NCBI GenBank assembly: GCA_030833685.1
Contig: JAURGS010000004.1
Coordinates: 1 to 27,230, forward strand
DNA length: 27,230 bases
Direction: 5' to 3'
Source of the DNA: Rhodoferax sp.
Lineage (GTDB): Bacteria; Pseudomonadota; Gammaproteobacteria; Burkholderiales; Burkholderiaceae_C
Shown here: in pieces, positions 7,773 to 15,676 of the stretch
Layout: every line of letters begins with the position of its first letter
Numbering within the stretch: position 1 is the first letter of the stretch
Made by a program: the position numbers and the translations under genes
The notes under the pieces: generated by a model
Told to the model about the DNA's origin: nothing
What the model saw: the letters and a program-made list of their open reading frames with translations, nothing else
Databases searched by the model: none

Positions 7773-8708
7773 ATGAATGCATTGACAACGGCGGCGCGGG
7801 GTGTGTACCTGATCACGGTGACACCCTTCACAGAGTCGGGTGAGTTGGACCTGGCCAGTACCGATAGGATGGTGGATTTTTATCTGGCCTGCGGTGTCAC
7901 GGGGCTGACGATTCTTGGCATCATGGGCGAGGCAACCAAGCTCACGGCTGCGGAATCTGGAGATTTTGTTCGACAGGTTCTTCGCCGTGTCGATGGCCGT
8001 GTTCCTGTGGTGGTTGGCGCATCAGCAGCTGGATTTGCGCCGATGAAAGCCTTGACTGAGCGCGTCATGGACTTGGGCGCATCCGGTGTCATGGTTGCGC
8101 CACCACACACGCTGCGCACCGACGATCAAATCGTCGCCTACTTAAACATGGTTGGCGAAACCTTGGGCCCGAAAGTGCCTTGGGTGTTGCAGGATCACCC
8201 GGTGTCCACAGGCGTTCAAATGTCGGCCTCGGTGATTCTTCGCGTGATCCGCGAGGTTGACACCTGCGTCATGCTCAAACATGAGGATTGCCCTGGCCTG
8301 GACAAACTCTCGCAGATTCGAGCTGCCAGTGAACAGGGCGCAACGCGTCGGGTGTCCATACTCACTGGCAACGGCGGCGGACTTTTCCTGCCCGAGGAAC
8401 TGGTTCGGGGTGCTGATGGGGCCATGACGGGCTTTGCCTACCCCGAGATGATGGTCCAGGTTTGCCAGGCCCACGAGCGTGGTGATTTGAGTCGTGCCCA
8501 GGATATTTTTGACGCCTATTTGCCGCTGGCCCGTTATGAGCAACAAGCCGGTGTTGGATTGGCTGTGCGCAAACACCTGCTCGCGCAGCGAGGTGCGATT
8601 GCCAGCGCGGCGGTACGCAAGCCCGGTCCACGCTTGTCCCAGCAGGACTTGGCCGATCTTGATCGTTTGGTTGTGCGCCAGACCCGTCGTCTGGCCGAGA
8701 TTGGCTGA
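7773..8708 (+). CDS. DapA/NAL-superfamily lyase with altered active-site motif, substrate unknown
   Basis: A 311-residue TIM-barrel protein of the dihydrodipicolinate synthase / N-acetylneuraminate lyase superfamily (class I, Schiff-base pyruvate lyases or dehydratases). The ATG at 7773 follows GGAGGTGG. The Schiff-base lysine is K169 in VMLKHEDCPG. Two hallmark motifs of true DapA differ. GTTGE is GIMGE (49-53). The YN(V/I)P segment that carries the catalytic tyrosine is QDHP (140-143), so that tyrosine is missing. It is therefore unlikely to be the lysine-pathway enzyme. It more probably acts in catabolism of a keto-acid or sugar-acid-like compound, together with the RraA-fold gene 33 bp downstream. 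The substrate cannot be named. Confidence 0.82.
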   Translation: MNALTTAARGVYLITVTPFTESGELDLASTDRMVDFYLACGVTGLTILGIMGEATKLTAAESGDFVRQVLRRVDGRVPVVVGASAAGFAPMKALTERVMDLGASGVMVAPPHTLRTDDQIVAYLNMVGETLGPKVPWVLQDHPVSTGVQMSASVILRVIREVDTCVMLKHEDCPGLDKLSQIRAASEQGATRRVSILTGNGGGLFLPEELVRGADGAMTGFAYPEMMVQVCQAHERGDLSRAQDIFDAYLPLARYEQQAGVGLAVRKHLLAQRGAIASAAVRKPGPRLSQQDLADLDRLVVRQTRRLAEIG

Positions 8709-8718
8709 TCGATCAGCC
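8703..8718. promoter_or_regulatory. Perfect 16-bp palindrome across the lyase stop codon
   Basis: GGCTGATCGATCAGCC is a perfect palindrome that includes the TGA at 8706-8708. A second, nested palindrome AGCCGGCT (8715-8722) overlaps its right end, and a T6 run follows at about 8725-8731. It could be an operator, or a weak hairpin (6-bp stem, TCGA loop) that attenuates read-through into the RraA-like gene. The sequence is certain; the function is inference. Confidence 0.45.
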
Positions 8719-8741
8719 GGCTCAATTTTTTGGAGAAACGC

Positions 8742-9464
8742 ATGCAAGCTGTCGCCCCCATGGACCTTGAACCCGAGGTCATTGATATTCTGTCCAAGGT
8801 CACTACGGCCACATTGACAACCATTTTGTTGAAAAAGGGTTTACGCAATGTCTGGCTGCGTGGCACTCGGCCAATTCGATCCGGACAAGCGCGCCTGGTT
8901 GGTCGGGCATTTACCCTGCGGTTCGTCCCAGCCCGAGAGGATCTGGCAACGCCCGAATCCTGGAGCTCACCTATTTCCACGCGCGCAGCCATCGAGGATA
9001 TGCCAGCAGGATGCATCGCTGTCGTGGATGCCATGGGCGTTCAGGATGCGGGTATTTTTGGCGACATTCTTTGCCAGCGCATGGCCAAGCGTGGCGTCAC
9101 CGCTTTAGTAACGGATGGTGTTGTTCGCGACCTCTCAGGTGTATTGGGAACCAATTTGCCGGTGTGGTGCTCTGGAGCAGCGGCGCCCCCATCCGTTGCT
9201 GGTCTCACCTTTGTCGCTTGGCAGCAGCCGATTGCGTGCGGCGGTGTGGCGGTATTCCCGGGCGATGTCATCGTTGCCGATGACGATGGTGCGGTGCTGA
9301 TTCCCGCAGCCTTGTTAAAAGACGTTCTGGCGCTCGCGCCCGAGCAAGAGCGCCTGGAGGCCTGGATCATGACCCAGGTTGAGGCCGGTGCCCAGCTGCC
9401 AGGTCTCTACCCCCCGAATACACAAAACAAGGCGCGCTACCTGAAAGACACCGGCCAGGCTTGA
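8742..9464 (+). CDS. RraA-fold protein, likely metal-dependent pyruvate aldolase/decarboxylase
   Basis: A 240-residue member of the RraA-like family, which contains both RNase E inhibitors (RraA) and class II pyruvate aldolases (HMG/CHA aldolases) with oxaloacetate decarboxylase activity. The ATG at 8742 is preceded by TGGAGAAACGC. The pattern D-x20-R-D is exact: D108 in GIFGDIL, then 20 residues, then R129-D130 in TDGVVRD. In the aldolase branch these residues hold the divalent metal and substrate carboxylate. The end of the fold, GGVAVFPGDVIVADDDGAVL, is also typical. Automatic pipelines often call such proteins RNase activity regulator RraA. The motif and pairing with a second pyruvate-lyase-type gene make an enzyme more likely. 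Natural substrate unknown. Confidence 0.82.
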   Translation: MQAVAPMDLEPEVIDILSKVTTATLTTILLKKGLRNVWLRGTRPIRSGQARLVGRAFTLRFVPAREDLATPESWSSPISTRAAIEDMPAGCIAVVDAMGVQDAGIFGDILCQRMAKRGVTALVTDGVVRDLSGVLGTNLPVWCSGAAAPPSVAGLTFVAWQQPIACGGVAVFPGDVIVADDDGAVLIPAALLKDVLALAPEQERLEAWIMTQVEAGAQLPGLYPPNTQNKARYLKDTGQA

Positions 9465-9467
9465 ATC

Positions 9468-9483
9468 GCCCAGGTGGCTGGGC
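9468..9483. terminator. Short hairpin between convergent rraA-like and suhB genes
   Basis: GCCCAG-GTGG-CTGGGC forms a 6-bp GC-rich stem with a 4-nt loop, placed 3 bp after the RraA-like stop and 28 bp beyond the suhB stop. There is no U-tract on either strand, so it is at best a weak or Rho-assisted end. Confidence 0.3.
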
Positions 9484-9511
9484 CGCCACGCGCTAGAACG
9501 CTATTCAGCCT

Positions 9512-10411
9512 TCAAAGCGGAGCATCCGAGGCAGCGGCAGCCGCTTTGCTCGCGCGCAGAGACATGGTTTTTTTCTGAGCCAGCGCTTTGTCCGCAGCTG
9601 AGGCGAACTTGCTGTATTTACCAAGCACCGTCACCATTTGGCCGTAAATGCGTGGGTTGGCTGCCAGACATTCTTTTTGCTCCAGGAAGTCGGCCTCCCC
9701 AGAAAAATTGCCAACCAGACCGCCAGCTTCGGTTACCAGGAGCGAGCCGGCTGCAACATCCCATGGCTGAAGGCCTGTTTCAAAAAAACCGTCGGTGAAG
9801 CCAGCTGCCACATAGGCCAGGTCCAGGGCGGCAGCGCCGGGCCGACGCAGACCAGCGGTAACCTGCATCAAGTCACCCATCATGCACAGGTAATTGTTGA
9901 AGTCATCTGTGGTGCGAAACGGAAAGCCCGTAGCGACCAGGCAACCTTGCAGGCGGGTGCGTTTGGCGACCCGGATTCGTCGGTTATTCATGAAGGCCCC
10001 ACGACCGCGCGTTGCCGTGAAGAGGTCGTTGCGCGTGGGGTCGTACACCACGGCTTGCTCTACCCGGCCCTTGACCGCAAGCGCAATACTGACGCAGTAA
10101 ATCGGCAGGCCGTGAATGAAGTTTGTTGTACCGTCCAGAGGATCAATTAACCAGACATAGTTTGAATCTTGCGCGCCGTGGGTGCGTCCAGATTCCTCGG
10201 CCCAAATCGCATGACCTGGGTAGGCTGACAACAAGGTCTCGATGATGGCGTCTTCTGAGGCCTGGTCGACTTCAGTGACGAAGTCATTGACCTGCTTTTC
10301 TGAAACCCGAACCGACTCTACATCCAGCGCAGCGCGGTTGATGATGGCACCAGCGGCACGTGCCGCTTTCACGGCGACGTTGAGCATGGGGTGCGATGAG
10401 GTCGAATTCAT
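9512..10411 (-). CDS. suhB: Inositol-1-monophosphatase family protein SuhB
   Basis: Mg2+-dependent phosphatase fold. In E. coli SuhB is also part of the NusA/B/E/G rRNA transcription antitermination complex. It has 299 residues; the core matches SuhB closely from HPMLNVAVKAARAAGAIINR onward. Metal-binding motifs: WAEESG (first Glu), DPLDGTTNFIHGLP, and GLQPWDVAAGSLLV. About 25 extra C-terminal residues are Ala/Lys/Ser-rich and probably flexible. The ATG at 10411 was chosen, since farther upstream codons do not resemble the family; an internal start at 10387 is possible. It is divergent from trmJ, with 117 bp between starts, an arrangement common in Burkholderiales. Confidence 0.93.
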   Translation of the reverse strand: MNSTSSHPMLNVAVKAARAAGAIINRAALDVESVRVSEKQVNDFVTEVDQASEDAIIETLLSAYPGHAIWAEESGRTHGAQDSNYVWLIDPLDGTTNFIHGLPIYCVSIALAVKGRVEQAVVYDPTRNDLFTATRGRGAFMNNRRIRVAKRTRLQGCLVATGFPFRTTDDFNNYLCMMGDLMQVTAGLRRPGAAALDLAYVAAGFTDGFFETGLQPWDVAAGSLLVTEAGGLVGNFSGEADFLEQKECLAANPRIYGQMVTVLGKYSKFASAADKALAQKKTMSLRASKAAAAASDAPL

Positions 10412-10528
10412 GGTGTGAGTTTGGCGTTGGGAATGAACAAGGCCCCTGGTACAGGTGTGAATCAGGGTTGGGCGCCAATCCAACCGTGGGAGGCAGGCGA
10501 CAATGCGCGCATTTTAACGGCGCCTCGC

Positions 10529-11329
10529 ATGCAAACCCGCTTCATCCTGATCAACACCAGCCATGCGGGCAATGTCGGTGCCGCGGCCCGGGCCATGAAG
10601 ACCATGGGGTTTGATGATCTGGTTTTGGTCGCACCGCGCTGGCCCAATGTATTGCGTCGTGAGGAGACGATCCAAAGAGCCAGTGGTGCCTTGGATGTGC
10701 TCAGAAAGGCCCGGATTGTTGATTCCCTGGACGAGGCATTGAGCGGTATGTCGCATCTTTGCGCCACGGCCATGACCCCGCGGGACTTTGGGCCGCCCAC
10801 CGCTACGCCTCGAGCCTATTTTGAGGGACTGCTCGCCGGTAGGATGGACGATCGGGCGCAAAAGCCTTTTCCTGCCCACGAGCCTTTGGGCGTGGCTTTC
10901 CTGTTTGGTAGTGAGCGCTTTGGCATGCGTAACGACGATGTGTACCGATGCCATGTTTGCCTGAGTATTCCGACCAACCCTGAGTTTGGGTCACTGAACC
11001 TGGCCGCAGCCATCCAGGTGATTGCGTATGAATGGCGCCAAGCTCTGAGCCTTGGTCATCAAATTGAATCGCCTGCAGAACCTGAAGTTGCAGATGCTGC
11101 GCAGGTCGCGGCGATGTTGCTGCACTGGGAGCAGGCCTTGGTGTCGATTGGTTTTCTGGATCCTGAGGCGCCCAAAAAACTCATGCCCAGGCTCAATCAA
11201 CTGTTCAATAGAGCTGCATTGCGTGAAGAGGAAATTCATATCCTCCGAGGGATTGCCAAAGCCATGATGCGCCAGACGGACGGCGGCTCGGCAGGCTTGG
11301 GGCCCGAACAGAAGACAGATCCGGATTAG
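10529..11329 (+). CDS. trmJ: tRNA (cytidine/uridine-2'-O-)-methyltransferase TrmJ
   Basis: SPOUT-class S-adenosylmethionine-dependent enzyme that 2'-O-methylates position 32 of the tRNA anticodon loop. It has 266 residues. The N-terminal motif is FILINTSHAGNVGAAARAMK, and the SAM-binding trefoil-knot region reads VAFLFGSERFGMRNDD then IPTNPEFGSLNLAAAIQV. A C-terminal helical extension follows (LFNRAALREEEIHILRGIAK), as in TrmJ rather than the shorter TrmL. The ATG at 10529 matches the usual family N-terminus. Earlier in-frame starts lie in the divergent promoter gap. cysE starts 10 bp downstream, suggesting a two-gene transcript. Confidence 0.94.
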   Translation: MQTRFILINTSHAGNVGAAARAMKTMGFDDLVLVAPRWPNVLRREETIQRASGALDVLRKARIVDSLDEALSGMSHLCATAMTPRDFGPPTATPRAYFEGLLAGRMDDRAQKPFPAHEPLGVAFLFGSERFGMRNDDVYRCHVCLSIPTNPEFGSLNLAAAIQVIAYEWRQALSLGHQIESPAEPEVADAAQVAAMLLHWEQALVSIGFLDPEAPKKLMPRLNQLFNRAALREEEIHILRGIAKAMMRQTDGGSAGLGPEQKTDPD

Positions 11330-11339
11330 ACTTCAGCTC

Positions 11340-12113
11340 ATGTTCAAACGAATCAAGTCCGACGTCCGCTGCATTCTGGAGCGTGACCCTGCAGCCCGTA
11401 GCACCTGGGAAGTTCTGACCTGCTACCCTGGACTACATGCGGTGCTGATGCACCGCTTGGCACATGCCTGCTGGACATCTGGCCTGAAGTGGCTTGGCCG
11501 CTTTATCTCGCATGTGTCGCGTTTCCTCACCGGCATCGAGATTCATCCTGGCGCAGTGATTGGCGAGCGGGTTTTCTTTGACCATGCGATGGGCGTGGTC
11601 GTTGGCGAAACCGCTGTGATTGGTGATGACTGCACGATTTACCAAGGCGTGACACTCGGTGGCACGTCGCTCTACAAGGGCGCCAAGCGGCATCCGACTT
11701 TAGGTCGGTCAGTGGTCGTAGGTGCCGGTGCCCAGGTACTCGGAGGCTTTGAGGTGGGCGATGGTGCCAAGGTGGGCTCCAATGCTGTCGTCACCAAGCC
11801 AGTTCCCGCTGGGGCAACCGCCTTGGGCAATCCTGCCCGCATCATTCAAGGTGATTCGGACGCCAAGCGTGAGGCACTGGCCTCCAAAATGGGTTTCTCG
11901 GCTTATGGGGTAACCCAGTCGGACGACCCTTTGAGTCAGGCGATGCGCGGCCTGATCGACAACGCTGCCGGACATGAGCATCAGATTGCCATGCTGTGGA
12001 AGGCTATCGAGCAATTGCAATCAGGCAATACGGGTAAAGACTGCGTCCCTGAGGATGCAGCCCGCGACGAACATTTCGAAGCGGACAAGCTATCCAATTT
12101 AGTTGGCAAGTGA
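11340..12113 (+). CDS. cysE: Serine O-acetyltransferase
   Basis: First committed step of cysteine synthesis: L-serine plus acetyl-CoA gives O-acetylserine. It has 257 residues, with the short N-terminal helical domain of the EpsC-like subgroup rather than the longer E. coli form. The left-handed beta-helix of hexapeptide repeats runs from about 65 to 175 (IHPGAVIGERVFFDH, GVTLGGTSLYKGAKRHPTLG). The catalytic histidine is H82. Its partner, Asp143 in E. coli, is E67 here at the same 15-residue spacing. The C-terminal approx. 75 residues are variable. It lies 10 bp after trmJ; its last 15 bp overlap the 3' end of convergent mog. Confidence 0.95.
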   Translation: MFKRIKSDVRCILERDPAARSTWEVLTCYPGLHAVLMHRLAHACWTSGLKWLGRFISHVSRFLTGIEIHPGAVIGERVFFDHAMGVVVGETAVIGDDCTIYQGVTLGGTSLYKGAKRHPTLGRSVVVGAGAQVLGGFEVGDGAKVGSNAVVTKPVPAGATALGNPARIIQGDSDAKREALASKMGFSAYGVTQSDDPLSQAMRGLIDNAAGHEHQIAMLWKAIEQLQSGNTGKDCVPEDAARDEHFEADKLSNLVGK

Positions 12114-12710
12114 GGGTGTTGGCCGGATAGCGGATTTGGGTCGAAACGCTTTGCAGACCAATGGATCGGTCTCCAGGTATGGCCCGCCGATCAAATCAAT
12201 GCAGTAAGGCACGGCGGCAAAAATCCCGTTAACCCGGCTATCGCCATTGGCGTCGCGCAGGCCCTCGAGTGTTTCGGCGATGGCTTTGGGCTGACCGGGT
12301 AAGTTGATGATCAGGCTGCGATCGCGAATCACAGCGACTTGCCGCGAAAGTATGGCGGTCGGCACAAAAGCCAGACTGATCTGGCGCATCTGCTCGCCAA
12401 AACCGGGCATTTCTTTATGGGCGACGGCCAAAGTGGCCTCCGGGGTGACATCGCGAAGCGCCGGGCCCGTACCGCCCGTCGTCAGCACCAAAGAGCAACC
12501 CAGATCAACCAGTTCAATCAGGGTTTGGCTGATTTGCGTCTGCTCGTCAGGTATCAGCCGTTGCTCGTAATGAATCGGATTTTTCACCGCAAGGCCGAGC
12601 CAGTCTTGCAAAGCAGGTAGGCCCTTGTCCACATAAACCCCAGTCGAGGCTCGGTCGCTGACGGAGACGATACCGATACGAATTGGCTCCAGATTACTGT
12701 CGTGGCTCAA
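12099..12710 (-). CDS. mog: Molybdopterin adenylyltransferase
   Basis: Adenylates molybdopterin before molybdate insertion during molybdenum cofactor synthesis. It has 203 residues and resembles E. coli Mog along its length: VSVSDRAS, LTTGGTGPALRDVTPEAT (76-93), MPGFGEQMRQISLAFVPTAI, and LPGQPKAIAETLEGL. The start is TTG at 12710, overlapping the darP stop. A strong AAGGAGG lies about 6 nt upstream inside darP, which supports this start. A molybdoenzyme is implied in the organism, but none is in the window. The 3' end overlaps cysE on the other strand. Confidence 0.94.
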   Translation of the reverse strand: MSHDSNLEPIRIGIVSVSDRASTGVYVDKGLPALQDWLGLAVKNPIHYEQRLIPDEQTQISQTLIELVDLGCSLVLTTGGTGPALRDVTPEATLAVAHKEMPGFGEQMRQISLAFVPTAILSRQVAVIRDRSLIINLPGQPKAIAETLEGLRDANGDSRVNGIFAAVPYCIDLIGGPYLETDPLVCKAFRPKSAIRPTPSLAN

Positions 12711-13366
12711 GACGCCTCCTTCTGCGATTGGTAGCTGGGAGTGGCCAGGGAATCACCGTCCTTATCCGGTAGCCCTAAGCCATCCCGAATCAATTGAAAT
12801 AGATCTCGAAAAGCACGTCCTTTGCGTACGGCCATGCCGGGTTTTTCGGGTGACGCTTCTTTGCGAACCTGTCGCACCAAGGCGCGCAGGTGTTGAATGT
12901 CGGTTGCGGGGTGCTGATCAATCCATCTCGCCACCAAGGCATCGTCTTGCACCATGCCGTCACGCCATTGTTCGGCTTGATGCAGTAGCAATGTATCAGC
13001 AGCAGGGCCCATGGCTTGTGTATCCAGCGCGTGGCGAACCAGATCCAAGGTGGCGCTGTCGAGCTTTCGCATCAATTTGCCGATGAATTGCATCTGGCGA
13101 CGCCTAGCCTCGAAATTGGTCAGGCCAGCCGCGTGGCTCAGCGCATCCAAAAGTTGGCCAGGCAACTGGAGTGAATTCAGCAGGTCAGCGCGCAGCGTGA
13201 GCAATTGCTCCCCAAGAGTTTGCAAAGCGGCACTTTGCGCCTTGAGTTCAGTTCGACTGGGTGTGTCTGAGCCTTTGAGCTCAGCCTTGAGCTCCAGGTC
13301 GCGCTCACTACCCTCGGCAACAAATTCGCCCTGGACAAAATACCCTTTTTTCATTTTTTTAGGCAT
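12707..13366 (-). CDS. darP: Ribosome biogenesis factor DarP (YjgA, DUF615)
   Basis: Small 50S-associated protein that promotes late large-subunit assembly. It has 219 residues from the ATG at 13366. The family opening is clear (KKGYFVQGEFVAEGSERDLE followed by LKAELKG). So is the helical centre EARRRQMQFIGKLMRKLD and the end QVRKEASPEKPGMAVRKGRAFRDLF. A TTG six bases upstream and an ATG 12 bases downstream are alternative starts. No Shine-Dalgarno is seen before the ATG; a -10-like TATGAT ends only 8 nt before it, so the mRNA may be nearly leaderless. It is likely cotranscribed with mog and diverges from pmbA, a common Burkholderiales arrangement. Confidence 0.93.
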   Translation of the reverse strand: MPKKMKKGYFVQGEFVAEGSERDLELKAELKGSDTPSRTELKAQSAALQTLGEQLLTLRADLLNSLQLPGQLLDALSHAAGLTNFEARRRQMQFIGKLMRKLDSATLDLVRHALDTQAMGPAADTLLLHQAEQWRDGMVQDDALVARWIDQHPATDIQHLRALVRQVRKEASPEKPGMAVRKGRAFRDLFQLIRDGLGLPDKDGDSLATPSYQSQKEAS

Positions 13367-13373
13367 AGGCAAG

Positions 13374-13402
13374 TATCATAGCCTCGCCATGAAATTAACC
13401 AA
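13374..13402. promoter_or_regulatory. Overlapping divergent -10 elements between darP and pmbA
   Basis: Only 22 bp separate the two ATGs. The segment GTATCATAG reads TATCAT on the plus strand (13374-13379) and TATGAT on the minus strand (13380-13375), each matching five of six -10 consensus bases. For darP a poor -35 candidate TTGGTT lies at 13402-13397, inside pmbA, with a 16-bp spacer. No good -35 is seen for pmbA. Predicted transcription starts fall within about 3 nt of each ATG. Confidence 0.45.
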
Positions 13403-14804
13403 CACCGCCACCGCTCGAACCCCAGACAAATCCGCCTCTTCGAATGCCAATTCAGGCTTTTCCTTCAGCCGCGAGTTTTTTGAAAACCTGGTGGATTTTG
13501 CGATCACGCACGCCAAAAAATTGGGTGCCAGCGATGCAGCCGCCCAAGCCAATGAAGCCTCCGGCTTGAGTGTTTCCGTTCGAAAAGGTAGTCTGGAAAA
13601 CGTTGAGCGCAACCGAGACAAAAGCCTTTCGGTCTCGGTTTACGTCGGTCAGCGCCGGGGTGCTGCCAGCACTTCAGATTTCTCGCTGCCCGCTGTTGAA
13701 CAGACTGTGCAAGCCGCATTTGACATTGCACGTTTCACCGCTGAAGATGCCTTCGCAGCCTTGCCGGATCAGCAAGATATTGTCTCGGCCAAAGAACAAA
13801 GACAGGACCTGGAGTTGTTCTTTCCGTGGGCCTTGAGTAGCGCTGATGCGATGGCGCTGGCCATGGAGACCGAGGCTGCAGCCTTGTCTGTCGATAAGCG
13901 CATTACCAACAGCGAAGGGGCGGCTGTCTCTGCGCAGCAGTCGCATTTTTTTAGCGCGCACACGCACGGCTTCAGAGGCGGCTACGCCACCTCCCGCCAC
14001 TCGATTTCAGTGTCACCGATTGCTGGGCGTGGTGATGACATGCAGCGCGACGCCTGGTACAGCTCTGAGCGAAGCCATCTCGACCTGGCGCAACCCGCCG
14101 CTATCGGACAGTACGCGGCGCATCGCGCGCTGAGTCGGCTTGGATCCCGAAAAATTGCGACGACGCAGTGCCCAGTTTTGTTCGAGGCCCCTTTGGCCAG
14201 CGGCTTGGTGGGTGCGTTTGTGCAGGCCGTCAGTGGTGGTGCCCTTTATCGCAAGAGCAGCTTTCTGATTGACTGTCTCGGACAGGCGGTTTTCCCAGAC
14301 CATATCGATTTGCTCGAAGACCCTTTTGTGAAAAGAGGCAAGGGCAGCTCACCTTTTGACGACGAAGGCGTTCGTGTCAAGGCGCGCCACGTCGTGCAAG
14401 AGGGTCGTGTGCAGGGTTATTTTTTAGGCAGCTATTCGGCGCGCAAACTGGGCATGCGCACAACAGGGAATGCTGGCGGCTCACACAACCTGAGGCTTCG
14501 ATCAGCGCGTACCCGCCCTGGCGACGATCTTGATGCCATGCTGCGACGCCTGGGGACTGGCCTTTTTGTCACCGAACTCATGGGCAGCGGCGTCAATTAC
14601 GTTACAGGAGATTACTCGCGTGGAGCCAGTGGATTTTGGGTAGAGCGGGGGCGTATCGCCTACCCGGTACATGAAATCACGATTGCAGGCAACATGAAAG
14701 ATATGTTGCGCGATATCGTTGCCGTGGGTGCCGACGAGTATGCCTATGGTGCCAAGCAGACTGGCTCTGTCCTGATCAAGCGCATGAAGGTCGCCGGCAG
14801 CTAG
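13389..14804 (+). CDS. pmbA: Metalloprotease accessory protein PmbA (TldE)
   Basis: Partner of TldD in a heterodimeric metalloprotease that, in E. coli, matures microcin B17 and degrades CcdA. TldE/PmbA itself lacks the zinc-binding motif, and none is seen here. It has 471 residues, close to E. coli PmbA (450). Family signatures: ASGLSVSVRKGSLENVERNR in the N-terminal domain, then LFEAPLASGLVGAFVQAVSG, and the C-terminal SGVNYVTGDYSRGASGFWVE and YPVHEITIAGNMKDML. The ATG at 13389 is 22 bp from the divergent darP start and lacks an obvious Shine-Dalgarno. tldD is not in the window. The substrate in this organism is unknown. Confidence 0.94.
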   Translation: MKLTNTATARTPDKSASSNANSGFSFSREFFENLVDFAITHAKKLGASDAAAQANEASGLSVSVRKGSLENVERNRDKSLSVSVYVGQRRGAASTSDFSLPAVEQTVQAAFDIARFTAEDAFAALPDQQDIVSAKEQRQDLELFFPWALSSADAMALAMETEAAALSVDKRITNSEGAAVSAQQSHFFSAHTHGFRGGYATSRHSISVSPIAGRGDDMQRDAWYSSERSHLDLAQPAAIGQYAAHRALSRLGSRKIATTQCPVLFEAPLASGLVGAFVQAVSGGALYRKSSFLIDCLGQAVFPDHIDLLEDPFVKRGKGSSPFDDEGVRVKARHVVQEGRVQGYFLGSYSARKLGMRTTGNAGGSHNLRLRSARTRPGDDLDAMLRRLGTGLFVTELMGSGVNYVTGDYSRGASGFWVERGRIAYPVHEITIAGNMKDMLRDIVAVGADEYAYGAKQTGSVLIKRMKVAGS

Positions 14805-14905
14805 CCCTGCCCGGGGCTCGGCTTGCAGGGGTGGCGCTGAGCCGGCAGCGTCAGACCGGGCGATCAGAGGCGGTCAGCCCGGAGGAGAAGAACAACGCAC
14901 CTGGC

Positions 14906-15661
<756 letters not shown>

Positions 15662-15676
15662 GGTGATTTCGTCCAG

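Noticed and set aside
7773..8708. Calling the lyase dapA of lysine biosynthesis
   Set aside because: The YN(V/I)P motif with the catalytic tyrosine is replaced by QDHP and the GTTGE motif is changed, so superfamily membership is all that can be claimed.
10412..10528. Specific promoters in the suhB/trmJ divergent gap
   Set aside because: A TAAAAT (minus) and a GACAAT (plus) can be seen, but neither has an acceptable -35 at 16-18 bp, so I do not annotate them.
13342..13366. Programmed slippage at the A-runs at the start of darP
   Set aside because: The A7 and A6 runs encode the expected Lys-rich start KKMKKG in one frame, and the family reads straight through.
13011..13388. N-terminal extension of pmbA by 126 codons
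   Set aside because: The extension is antisense to darP and Ser/Arg-rich; PmbA family similarity begins after the ATG at 13389.
14803..14905. Terminator between pmbA and aapP
   Set aside because: Only a 5-bp AGCCC/GGGCT stem and scattered GC-rich repeats are present, with no T-run on either strand.
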